Shown: positions 1-6,715 of the stretch, one piece after another
Numbering within the stretch: position 1 is the stretch's first letter
Layout of the letters: every line of letters begins with the position of its first letter
DNA from: UBA8514 sp050251415
GTDB taxonomy: Bacteria > Bacillota > Clostridia > Lachnospirales > Anaerotignaceae
NCBI GenBank assembly: GCA_050251415.1
Contig: JBFWMT010000032.1
Span: 1 to 28,639, forward strand
Reading direction: 5' to 3'
DNA length: 28,639 nt
Position numbers and translations under genes: made by a program
The notes under the pieces: model-generated
The model's database searches: none
The model's input: only the letters and a program-made list of their open reading frames with translations
Told to the model about the DNA's origin: nothing

Positions 1-1303
1 TATACACATTGGCAATGCAAGGCCTTACGTAACATTTGATACGGTGCGCCGTTACATGGAATACAAGGGCTACGAGGTTACTTATATACAAAATTTTACA
101 GATGTTGATGACAAAATAATTAAAAAAGCCAATGAAGAAAACACAACTATGGAAGTTATTAGCAATCGCTATATTGAGGAGTGCTTCCGTGATGCTGATG
201 GGCTTCATGTAAAAAGAGCAACACACCATCCTCGTGTTACAGAAGAAATGGAATACATTATTGAAATGATAAGCGAACTTATTGAGAAAGGTCATGCTTA
301 TGAGGATAATGGAACAGTTTATTTTAACACAAAATCTTTCCCTGAATATGGCAAGCTTAGCAAGAAAAATTTAGATGAACTTATTGCAGGGGCAAGTGAC
401 CGTGTTGCTGTTGATGGTGCAAAGAGAAACCCAACCGACTTTGTACTTTGGAAGCCATTCAAGCCAGGTGAGCCAAAGTGGAAATCACCTTGGGGTGAGG
501 GCAGACCAGGCTGGCATATTGAATGTTCCGTAATGGCAAAACGTTATTTAGGGCCAACTATTGATATTCATGCCGGTGGAGAAGATTTAGTATTCCCTCA
601 TCACGAAAATGAAATTGCACAAAGTGAAGCTTGCAACGGAGTGCCTTTTGCTAAATATTGGATACACAATGGTTTTATAACAGTTGATAATGAAAAAATG
701 AGTAAGTCGGCAGGCAATTTCTTCACTGTAAGAGATATTGCGGCAGAGTTCCCTTATGAGGTTATTCGCTTTTTCATACTAAATGGACAGTATAGAAGCC
801 CTATTAATTTTAGCCGTGAGCTTATGGAAAGTTGCCAAAATGGTCTTGAAAGAATTAAAAACTCCAAAAAAGATTTGGCATATTATATTGAAAACTGCTT
901 AGATATAGAGCTTAAGGAAAATGAAAAGCTTGATGAAATTGAAAAGTTCAGAACACAGTTTGAAGAGGCTATGGATGATGACTTCAATACTGCTGATGCT
1001 GTAAGTACTGTGTATGAACTTGTTCGCTTTATTAACAAAAACAGCAAAGAAGGGGTTTCAAAAGCATATGCACAAAAGGAAATGGAAATGTTCAAAGCCC
1101 TTACAACAATACTTGGAATAGCAGAGGATGAAGAAGTGGCACAGGACAAAGATGCAGCAAAAATTGAAGAACTTATTGCAAACAGAACCGAAGCAAAAAA
1201 GAACAAAGATTTTGCAGCAGCAGATGCAATAAGAGAAGAACTTACCGCAATGGGAATAACAATAAAGGACACCCGTCAGGGAGTACAATGGTTTAGAGGA
1301 TAA
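1..1303 (+). CDS. cysS: Cysteinyl-tRNA synthetase, 5'-truncated by window edge
   Basis: Class I aminoacyl-tRNA synthetase that charges tRNA-Cys in the cytoplasm. The reading frame is already open at base 2 and encodes the HIGN version of the HIGH motif at once (IHIGNARPYVTFD), so the true start lies upstream and roughly 35 N-terminal residues, including the first zinc-ligand Cys, are missing. Visible hallmarks are the WHIECS segment with a zinc-ligand Cys, the FPHHENEIAQSE segment with zinc-ligand His/Glu, the NEKMSKSAGNF ATP-binding loop near bases 690-720, and the helical anticodon-binding C-terminus. The GTG at 44 is internal, not the start. The TAA is 2 bases before mrnC, so the two are co-transcribed. 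The order cysS-mrnC-rlmB-rae1-sigH is a classic Firmicute arrangement. Identity is very secure. Confidence 0.97.
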   Translation, partial: IHIGNARPYVTFDTVRRYMEYKGYEVTYIQNFTDVDDKIIKKANEENTTMEVISNRYIEECFRDADGLHVKRATHHPRVTEEMEYIIEMISELIEKGHAYEDNGTVYFNTKSFPEYGKLSKKNLDELIAGASDRVAVDGAKRNPTDFVLWKPFKPGEPKWKSPWGEGRPGWHIECSVMAKRYLGPTIDIHAGGEDLVFPHHENEIAQSEACNGVPFAKYWIHNGFITVDNEKMSKSAGNFFTVRDIAAEFPYEVIRFFILNGQYRSPINFSRELMESCQNGLERIKNSKKDLAYYIENCLDIELKENEKLDEIEKFRTQFEEAMDDDFNTADAVSTVYELVRFINKNSKEGVSKAYAQKEMEMFKALTTILGIAEDEEVAQDKDAAKIEELIANRTEAKKNKDFAAADAIREELTAMGITIKDTRQGVQWFRG

Positions 1304-1305
1304 TT

Positions 1306-1722
1306 ATGGATATAATAAATATACAAAAATCATATAGCGGCGAAAATCCAAAAGAACTTTCGCCGCTGGTTCTTGCCTATATTGGCGATGCAGTGTTCGA
1401 GCTTTTTGTTCGAACACTGGTGCTTTCAAAAGGCAATGCACCTGTAAATAAAATGCACAAGCGTAGCCGTGAAATAGTTAAAGCAAAGGGTCAAAGTGAC
1501 ATGTATTTTAAAATAGAGGACATGCTTACAGAAGAAGAACAAAGTGTTTTTAGGCGTGGAAGAAATGCAAAAAGCCACACTATGCCCAAAAATGCAGATT
1601 TAATGGACTATAAGCATGCAACAGGGCTTGAGGCACTATTTGGCTACTTATATTTACAAGGAAATATGGTAAGACTTACAGAACTTTTTAACAAGGGCGT
1701 TTCAAATGATGAGGAGAATTAA
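1306..1722 (+). CDS. mrnC: Mini-ribonuclease 3 (Mini-III)
   Basis: Dimeric double-strand-specific RNase III relative without the dsRNA-binding domain. In Bacillus it trims 23S rRNA precursor ends. The 138-residue length fits the family. The catalytic-domain signatures LAYIGDAVFE (catalytic Asp), KMHKRS, FRRGRNAKS and ATGLEALFGYLYL are all present. ATG 1306 follows an AGAGGAT ribosome site that overlaps the end of cysS. The stop at 1720-1722 is one base before the likely TTG start of rlmB, pointing to translational coupling. Position between cysS and rlmB is the usual one. Confidence 0.95.
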   Translation: MDIINIQKSYSGENPKELSPLVLAYIGDAVFELFVRTLVLSKGNAPVNKMHKRSREIVKAKGQSDMYFKIEDMLTEEEQSVFRRGRNAKSHTMPKNADLMDYKHATGLEALFGYLYLQGNMVRLTELFNKGVSNDEEN

Positions 1723-1723
1723 T

Positions 1724-2743
1724 TTGGATAAAACAAAATTTAACAACAAAAGCGAAAGAAATGACGGCAAAACAAAATTCAGTGGTAAAAGTGAAAGAAA
1801 TGATGGTAAACCAAAATTCAATGGTAAAAGTGAAAGAAATGACAGCAAACCAAGATTTGGCGGCAAAGACGAAAGAAATGATAGCAATCCAAGATTTGCC
1901 AGAAAAGATGAAAGAAATGACAGCAAACCAAGATTTTACAGTAAAGACGAAAGAAATGACAGCAAACCAAGATTCAACGACAGAAACGAAAGAAATGACG
2001 ATAAAGAGTTTAACGAAAATCAGGTGGAAGGCAGAAATGCAATGCTTGAGGTTTTAAATAGTGGTAGGGATGTAGAAAAAATTCTGATTGCCAGAGGAAA
2101 TACTGAAGGAACAATAAGACGTATTGTAGCTATGGCAACTGAACGTGGTATTGTTGTACAGCAAACAGACCGTCAGCGTTTGGATGATATGAGCCAGACA
2201 AAAAATCATCAGGGCATTATAGGCTTTGTATCTGCCCATCAGTATGTTGAGGTTGAGGATATTATTAAAATTGCAAGAGATAAGGGCGAAGAACCGTTCA
2301 TTATTTTGCTGGATGGAATTACAGACCCACACAACCTTGGCGCTATTATAAGAACAGCAGATGCCAGTGGTGCACATGGTGTTGTAATACCTAAAAGACG
2401 TTCAGTGGGTCTTACGGCAACTGTTTCAAAAACATCGGCAGGCGCTATTGAATATGTGCCCGTGGCAAAGGTGGTTAACCTTGGAAACACATTAGACGAT
2501 CTTAAAAAACATGGTATTTGGGTTGCCTGTGCAGAGATGACAGGGAAAGCTCATTTTGATACAGATATGAAAGGACCTATTGCACTTGTAATTGGCAGTG
2601 AGGGCGAAGGCGTTAGCCGTCTTGTAAAGGAAAAATGTGATTTCACTGTATCTATACCTATGAAAGGTCAAATTGCATCCCTTAATGCGTCTGTTGCGGC
2701 AGCATTACTTATGTATGAGGTTGTAAGGCAAAGAAAAGGCTGA
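1724..2743 (+). CDS. rlmB: 23S rRNA (guanosine-2'-O-)-methyltransferase RlmB with repetitive basic N-terminal extension
   Basis: SPOUT-class (TrmH family) 2'-O-methyltransferase; E. coli RlmB modifies G2251 of 23S rRNA. The enzyme core starts near the NQVEGRNAMLEVL segment (about base 2020), with motif 1 DPHNLGAIIRTA, motif 2 IGSEGEG and motif 3 IPMKGQIASLNASVA, the trefoil-knot SAM site. I prefer TTG 1724 (339 aa) over ATG 1706 because GAGGAG at 1711-1716 sits seven bases before the TTG and mrnC ends one base earlier; starting at 1706 would put this ribosome site inside the gene. The core is preceded by about 100 residues of charged, low-complexity sequence made of seven 13-residue repeats (ERND-x-KPRF type). 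It is likely disordered and RNA-binding. B. subtilis YacO (about 249 aa) lacks such an extension. Confidence 0.93.
   Translation: MDKTKFNNKSERNDGKTKFSGKSERNDGKPKFNGKSERNDSKPRFGGKDERNDSNPRFARKDERNDSKPRFYSKDERNDSKPRFNDRNERNDDKEFNENQVEGRNAMLEVLNSGRDVEKILIARGNTEGTIRRIVAMATERGIVVQQTDRQRLDDMSQTKNHQGIIGFVSAHQYVEVEDIIKIARDKGEEPFIILLDGITDPHNLGAIIRTADASGAHGVVIPKRRSVGLTATVSKTSAGAIEYVPVAKVVNLGNTLDDLKKHGIWVACAEMTGKAHFDTDMKGPIALVIGSEGEGVSRLVKEKCDFTVSIPMKGQIASLNASVAAALLMYEVVRQRKG
1748..2020 (+). repeat. Seven in-frame 39-bp tandem repeats in the rlmB 5' region
   Basis: Units begin at 1748, 1787, 1826, 1865, 1904, 1943 and 1982. Each encodes 13 residues of the pattern K-S/D-ERND-x-K-x-K/R-F-x-x; the last unit (RNERNDDKEFNEN) is the most degenerate. 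Since 39 is divisible by 3, copy-number change would keep the frame. The ERND core is unchanged in all seven copies, while the residues just before and after the Phe vary. Confidence 0.95.
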
Positions 2744-2760
2744 CAGGAAGGATTATTCCA

Positions 2761-3282
2761 TTGAAAAAAGATTTTTTACTAGTAGATGGCTACAATATAA
2801 TACATGCCTGGGATGACCTTAAGGAAATGGCGGAAATAAGCCTTGAAAGTGCCAGAAATAAGCTTTTGGATATAATGAGCAACTATCAAGGCTATAAAAG
2901 CCGTCTTACTGTTATAGTGGTGTTTGACGGATATCTTGTTAAGGGTAGTATTGGCACGGCGTATCAACATAATAATATATTTGTAGTGTTTACAAAAGAA
3001 GCTGAAACGGCTGACCACTACATAGAAAAAACTGTTAACAGACTTCCACGGGAATGCAAAATACGTGTTGCTACATCTGATGGGCTGGAACAGCTTATTA
3101 TTTTAGGTCATGGAGCAGTGCGAATGAGTGCAAGGGAATTAAAAAGAGAAATTGAATATGTAAACAATCACATTAGAGAAACGTATATTCAAATAAGACC
3201 ACCGAAAAACAATTTGCTTATGGATAATTTGGATGAAGAAACCCAAAAGATTTTGGAGCGTATGAGACGGGGAAAGAATTAG
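2761..3282 (+). CDS. rae1: NYN-domain ribonuclease, Rae1/YacP family
   Basis: PIN-like NYN-domain protein of 173 residues. B. subtilis Rae1 (YacP) is a ribosome-associated endoribonuclease that cuts mRNA in the A site. Seen here are the acidic active-site elements of the fold: LLVDGYNIIHAW with the first Asp at residue 8, VVFDGY, ADHYIE and VATSDGLEQ. Start is TTG 2761, with GGAAGG at about 2746-2752 as ribosome site; no in-frame ATG would keep the LLVDGYN strand. It lies 17 bases after rlmB and 18 bases before sigH, its normal Firmicute context. The C-terminus (residues about 145-173) is charged and probably flexible. Confidence 0.92.
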   Translation: MKKDFLLVDGYNIIHAWDDLKEMAEISLESARNKLLDIMSNYQGYKSRLTVIVVFDGYLVKGSIGTAYQHNNIFVVFTKEAETADHYIEKTVNRLPRECKIRVATSDGLEQLIILGHGAVRMSARELKREIEYVNNHIRETYIQIRPPKNNLLMDNLDEETQKILERMRRGKN

Positions 3283-3300
3283 GGTATTGCAATAACTTGA

Positions 3301-3945
3301 ATGGGGTGCATTAAACTGTTACAGGCAGATTTTAATAGCTATAAAGATGAAGAAATAATTGACTTTGTAAAAAGAGGAAATGACAGGGCTCAAGAATTTA
3401 TAATGAATAAGTATAAAACCATGGTAAAAAGCCGAGCTAGAGCTTATTTTCTTATTGGAGCGGACCGTGAGGATATAATTCAAGAGGGCATGATTGGGCT
3501 TTATAAGGCAGTAAGAGATTATCAGACGGATAAGAATGCCAGTTTTAAAAGCTTTGCGGAGCTTTGCATAAATAGGCAGATGATTACTGCCATAAAAACT
3601 GCTGGCAGGCAAAAGCACATGCCTCTTAATTCTTCAGTATCATTAAACAGACCGGTTTTTGATGAGCAGGAAGAACATACATATATGGACATGCTGGAAA
3701 GCATAGAGGTTACAAGCCCCGAAACTTTATTTATAGGACAGGAAGAAAAGGGGTTTATTGAGGATCATATTGCTAAAAATTTAAGCGGATTTGAAAATAA
3801 GGTTCTGGCTTTTTATTTGCAAGGAAAAACTTATTCAGAGATTGCGGTTTTGATGAATAAGCCTGAGAAAAGTATAGATAATGCACTTCAGCGCGTTAAA
3901 AAGAAAGTAGAAAAATTTATTGATAAAAGAAAACTTGACGACTAA
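3301..3945 (+). CDS. sigH: RNA polymerase sigma-H factor
   Basis: Sigma-70 family factor (214 aa) that directs stationary-phase and early sporulation transcription. The region 2 sequence YFLIGADREDIIQEGMIGLY, followed by RQKHMPLNSSVSLNRPVFDE, is diagnostic for SigH/Spo0H. Region 4 near residues 165-210 contains the helix-turn-helix (GKTYSEIAVLMNKPEKSIDNALQRVKKK). An in-frame TGA directly precedes ATG 3301 and no good ribosome site is visible before it, so initiation may be weak, coupled to rae1, or start at a downstream codon such as CTG 3316. The end of the gene overlaps the -35 box of the tRNA promoter. Confidence 0.95.
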   Translation: MGCIKLLQADFNSYKDEEIIDFVKRGNDRAQEFIMNKYKTMVKSRARAYFLIGADREDIIQEGMIGLYKAVRDYQTDKNASFKSFAELCINRQMITAIKTAGRQKHMPLNSSVSLNRPVFDEQEEHTYMDMLESIEVTSPETLFIGQEEKGFIEDHIAKNLSGFENKVLAFYLQGKTYSEIAVLMNKPEKSIDNALQRVKKKVEKFIDKRKLDD

Positions 3946-3963
3946 CAAAATTTGTGGTAATAT
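3935..3963 (+). promoter_or_regulatory. Sigma-A-type promoter for tRNA-Thr
   Basis: TTGACG (3935-3940), a 17-base spacer and TAATAT (3958-3963). It overlaps the last codons of sigH and points at the tRNA about 80 bases downstream. A second TTGACA at 3972-3977 lacks a convincing -10. Confidence 0.7.
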
Positions 3964-4043
3964 ATTTTGCGTTGACAAGTACGTTTTGGTGGTTGAGTAA
4001 TTGCAGAAATTCTACGTAAAAAAAGATTTGTCAATCCCAGTAT

Positions 4044-4116
4044 GCTGTTGTAGCTCAGTTGGTAGAGCACCGCATTGGTAGTGCGGAGGTCACGGGTCCG
4101 AATCCCGTCAACAGCT
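4044..4116 (+). tRNA. tRNA-Thr (anticodon GGU)
   Basis: A complete 73-base cloverleaf. The acceptor stem GCTGTTG pairs perfectly with CAACAGC (4109-4115). The D arm is GCTC/GAGC, the anticodon stem CCGCA/TGCGG with loop TTGGTAG (anticodon GGT, reading ACC and ACU), and the T arm ACGGG/CCCGT with TTCGAAT-like loop TCCGAAT. The discriminator base is T4116 and CCA is not encoded, so it must be added after transcription. Confidence 0.97.
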
Positions 4117-4179
4117 TACTTTTATTAACTTAAATAAACCTTGATTTTTCAAGGAAAATGGCACATATAAGATAATTTG

Positions 4180-4205
4180 CACTCCCTTTTGGGGAGTGTT
4201 TTTTT
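4180..4205 (+). terminator. Rho-independent terminator after tRNA-Thr
   Basis: Stem CACTCCC (4180-4186) with GGGAGTG (4192-4198), then T7. A smaller perfect hairpin CCTTGA/TCAAGG (4139-4154) lies between the tRNA and this terminator and may mark the 3' processing region. Confidence 0.9.
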
Positions 4206-4339
4206 ATGCGTAAAAATGAGGAAAAGGACGAGGACCATAAAAAACTTATTTTAATATACAATATAGTAGTTTATATTCAAGGGAAATAAAGACGTTAAAT
4301 TAAAAGAGAGATAAAAAGTTTAAAGATAATGGTTTTGAT
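4206..4339. other. Short unassigned spacer between two terminators
   Basis: The 390 bases between the tRNA and the regulator gene hold no convincing gene. This segment lies between two strong terminators. It has a 26-codon ATG frame starting in the T-tract with no ribosome site, which I do not call. The second terminator implies a transcript ending here, so a small RNA is possible, but no strong promoter was found. Confidence 0.35.
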
Positions 4340-4385
4340 GAGCAACCATACTGCCCGTTTAAAGGCAATGGTTGTTCTTTTTTTT
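4340..4385 (+). terminator. Strong rho-independent terminator upstream of the regulator gene
   Basis: GAGCAACCATACTGCC (4340-4355) pairs with GGCAATGGTTGTTC (4364-4377), with a two-base bulge, followed by a T8-T9 run. It insulates the sigma-54 regulator from upstream transcription. Confidence 0.88.
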
Positions 4386-4506
4386 CAAAAAATTAATATA
4401 CAATAAATGTAGGGCTATGGACGAGCATTATTTTAAAAGAGTTTAAAAATCCAATTTCCTTTAAGGCTATTATAAATTAATTTTTAAATTTAATGGAGGC
4501 AATTCA

Positions 4507-6435
4507 ATGAGAGATAAAACTAAAAATTCAGAAATAAGTTTCATTGCGCCGTCTGAAAAGCTAGGGATTAATGCTAAAAGAATAATCAAAGAGAGAAAAG
4601 AAAATATTGATGTATATGTATCAGCATTGAATGAGGCGTACATTATAGCCAAGGAACTGCCTCAAAAAGGTACTAGTGTAATTATAAGTAGAAAAGGTAC
4701 TAAGGTTTTTTTAGAAAAACAACTTAATATACCAGTTGTTGGTGTTAATACTATTTTATCCGATTACATTGAGATTATGAAAATTGCAAAAAGCATAGAT
4801 GGGATAGTTGCATTTTTTACATATGATAATATTACAGAGGACGTTAAAACAATGTGCTATTTGTTAAATATAAATGCTAAATATTACACATTTAATGATG
4901 TTGAAAGCTGTGAATATGTTGTTAAAGAGGCAATTGTAGACGGAGCCAAGCTAGGTGTAGGTGGGGCTTTAACGGAAAAATTCTCCATAAAGCATAACCT
5001 TAAACACATAGTAGTTGAAAATTCAGAAGAATCAATTATAAATTCAATTGAAACTGCAAAACAAATTTTATATGTCCAGAAGGAAGAATTAAAAAAACAA
5101 GAAAAGCTGAAACTTAAACTAAAAAGTTATCAGGCAGTACTAGATTTTACCCATGATGCAATAATCTCTGTGGATACATTTGGAAAAGTAAGTGTGGTTA
5201 ATCCCGTTGCAGAGAGGATAATGAATGTAAATAGGGAAAATTGCATTGGTAAATGTGTAGACGATGTACTTCCAAACAGCAAAATGACAGAGGTTTTAAA
5301 TAAGGGGTTGCAACAAACTGATGAGTTAATGAACATAAATGGCACTTTAGTTTCCACAAACAGAATACCAATAATAGTAAATAATGAAGTTAAGGGTGTT
5401 GTTGCCACATTTCAGGACATAAAAACTATTCAAAACAGTGAGAAAAACATAAGAATAAGGCTGAACAAAAAAGGTCTTACTGCAAGATATACTTTTGCTG
5501 ATATACAGGGGCACTCTGAAGCTATTATTAAGGCAATTGATACTGCGAAAAGATATGCTTTATCTAATTCAACAGTATTAATTCACGGTGAAACTGGATG
5601 TGGAAAAGAATTGTTTGCGCAAAGTATACATAATTACTGCGCCAGAAAAAATGAACCATTTGTTGCAATTAACTGCGCTGCCTTGGCAAAAAATCTATTA
5701 GAAGCAGAACTGTTCGGTTATGAGGATGGAAGCTTTACGGGAGCGTTAAAAGGCGGGAAAGCGGGTCTTTTCGAGTTAGCTCATAAGGGTACTATTTTTT
5801 TAGACGAAATAGGAGAAATTCCAGTGGATGTGCAGGTACAGCTGCTTAGAGTTTTGCAGGAAAAAGAAATAAGAAGGATTGGAAGTGTTGCAGTAACACC
5901 TATCGATGTAAGAATAATTACAGCCACAAATAAAAGATTGGAGGATGAAATTTCAAATAACAGATTCAGAGAAGATTTGTACTACAGACTTAATGTTTTA
6001 AATCTTGAAATTCCTTCGCTAAGAATGAGGAGAGAAGATGTAGGTGAAATAGGTAATTCTATATTAAAAAAACTGAGCGGACAAAAATATGATGAGATTA
6101 AAGCTAGCTTTAATGAAGCCATAGAAAATCTTGGAGATTATGATTGGCCAGGCAATATTCGAGAACTACATAATTTTGTAGAACGAATTTATGCAATTTT
6201 GTCAGGAGGTAAGAAAAATATTCAATTTGAGGATTTGGTAAACAATTTTTACGCTAAAGAGAAAAAAGATTGTAAATGTGAAAATGAGGAGGAAAACTTG
6301 GCTATTTGGGAACGAGAAAAAATTATTACAACCCTTAGAAATAATAATCTTAAAATTAAAAATTCAGCAAATGAATTAGGCATAAGCAGAACTACTTTAT
6401 GGAGGAAAATAAAAGAATACAATATTAAATTATAG
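4507..6435 (+). CDS. Sigma-54-dependent enhancer-binding regulator (PrpR_N-PAS-AAA+-Fis HTH)
   Basis: Transcription activator of 642 residues with four modules. Residues about 8-185 resemble the PrpR N-terminal sensor domain (VIISRKGTKVFLEKQ and IPVVGVNT segments), which in PrpR binds 2-methylcitrate. A short Lys/Glu-rich coiled-coil linker (about 190-208) leads to a PAS domain (about 208-315, starting VLDFTHDAIISVD). The AAA+ domain has Walker A GETGCGKE (361-368), the sigma-54 contact loop as GSFTGA (408-413; consensus GAFTGA) and Walker B TIFLDE (429-434). A Fis-type helix-turn-helix closes the protein (SANELGISRTTLWRKI). ATG 4507 follows ATGGAGGC. No receiver domain is present, so the signal is likely a small molecule. 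It sits directly upstream of a sigma-54 promoter and the transporter/CoA-transferase/lyase genes, its probable targets. The inducer is unknown. Confidence 0.93.
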   Translation: MRDKTKNSEISFIAPSEKLGINAKRIIKERKENIDVYVSALNEAYIIAKELPQKGTSVIISRKGTKVFLEKQLNIPVVGVNTILSDYIEIMKIAKSIDGIVAFFTYDNITEDVKTMCYLLNINAKYYTFNDVESCEYVVKEAIVDGAKLGVGGALTEKFSIKHNLKHIVVENSEESIINSIETAKQILYVQKEELKKQEKLKLKLKSYQAVLDFTHDAIISVDTFGKVSVVNPVAERIMNVNRENCIGKCVDDVLPNSKMTEVLNKGLQQTDELMNINGTLVSTNRIPIIVNNEVKGVVATFQDIKTIQNSEKNIRIRLNKKGLTARYTFADIQGHSEAIIKAIDTAKRYALSNSTVLIHGETGCGKELFAQSIHNYCARKNEPFVAINCAALAKNLLEAELFGYEDGSFTGALKGGKAGLFELAHKGTIFLDEIGEIPVDVQVQLLRVLQEKEIRRIGSVAVTPIDVRIITATNKRLEDEISNNRFREDLYYRLNVLNLEIPSLRMRREDVGEIGNSILKKLSGQKYDEIKASFNEAIENLGDYDWPGNIRELHNFVERIYAILSGGKKNIQFEDLVNNFYAKEKKDCKCENEEENLAIWEREKIITTLRNNNLKIKNSANELGISRTTLWRKIKEYNIKL

Positions 6436-6436
6436 C

Positions 6437-6583
6437 GTTCCATAGAGTTCCAAAATGTTTCTTATGTATGTGTGTTATTGAAACAATATGGAACTGAAAG
6501 TAAATATAATGAACTGAAAAATGTCAGCTTTTTATTTAAGGATGACATTTTTTTAATATAAACGTGGTTGAAACAATGGAAAC
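6437..6583. promoter_or_regulatory. Candidate upstream activator sites (repeat family GAAACAATnTGGAAC)
   Basis: Three related 14-15-base elements lie 30-170 bases upstream of the sigma-54 promoter. They are GTTCCAAAATGTTTC (6447-6461), its inverted near-copy GAAACAATATGGAAC (6480-6494, 13 of 15 positions complementary) and GAAACAATGGAAAC (6570-6583). An extra GTTCCATA half-site lies at 6437-6444. Number, orientation and distance suit a hexameric enhancer-binding protein, presumably the product of the adjacent gene. Confidence 0.6.
6517..6555 (+). terminator. Terminator of the regulator gene
   Basis: AAAATGTCA (6518-6526) pairs with TGACATTTT (6543-6551), with additional CTT/AAG pairing inside the loop, followed by T residues. 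It lies between the inferred activator sites, separating regulator transcription from the sigma-54 operon. Confidence 0.75.
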
Positions 6584-6611
6584 GGACAATTTACTTTAAT
6601 TAATAAATTTT

Positions 6612-6627
6612 TGGCATCATTATTGCT
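6612..6627 (+). promoter_or_regulatory. Sigma-54 (-24/-12) promoter of the transport/CoA-transferase/lyase genes
   Basis: TGGCATCATTATTGCT matches the TGGCAC-N5-TTGCW consensus, with the invariant GG and GC exactly 12 bases apart. The predicted start of transcription is near 6638, about 78 bases before the transporter start codon. Confidence 0.88.
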
Positions 6628-6715
6628 CAATAGTATTATTGCAATATTCAAATAGCTATTTTTTATAGCTTGTGTTACGAATCATATCTTAATTCAATTC
6701 AATGGAGGGATGTTT

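Noticed and set aside
1748..2020. Regularly repeated 39-bp units resembling a CRISPR array
   Set aside because: Units are contiguous without unique spacers and encode an in-frame peptide repeat.
1702..2057. Open frames on the minus strand and in another plus frame across the rlmB repeats
   Set aside because: A 39-bp repeat keeps every frame open by its periodicity; the RlmB frame continues into the conserved enzyme.
3972..4000. Second TTGACA before the tRNA as another promoter
   Set aside because: The sequence 17 bases downstream (GAGTAA) is a poor -10, while the upstream TTGACG/TAATAT pair is clearly better.
4160..4182. TGGCAC followed by TTGCA after the tRNA, looking like a sigma-54 promoter
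   Set aside because: The GG and GC elements are 19 bases apart instead of 12, and the second lies in a terminator stem.
4206..4286. Small ATG frame of 26 codons
   Set aside because: Its start lies in a terminator T-tract, with no ribosome site and no recognisable protein.
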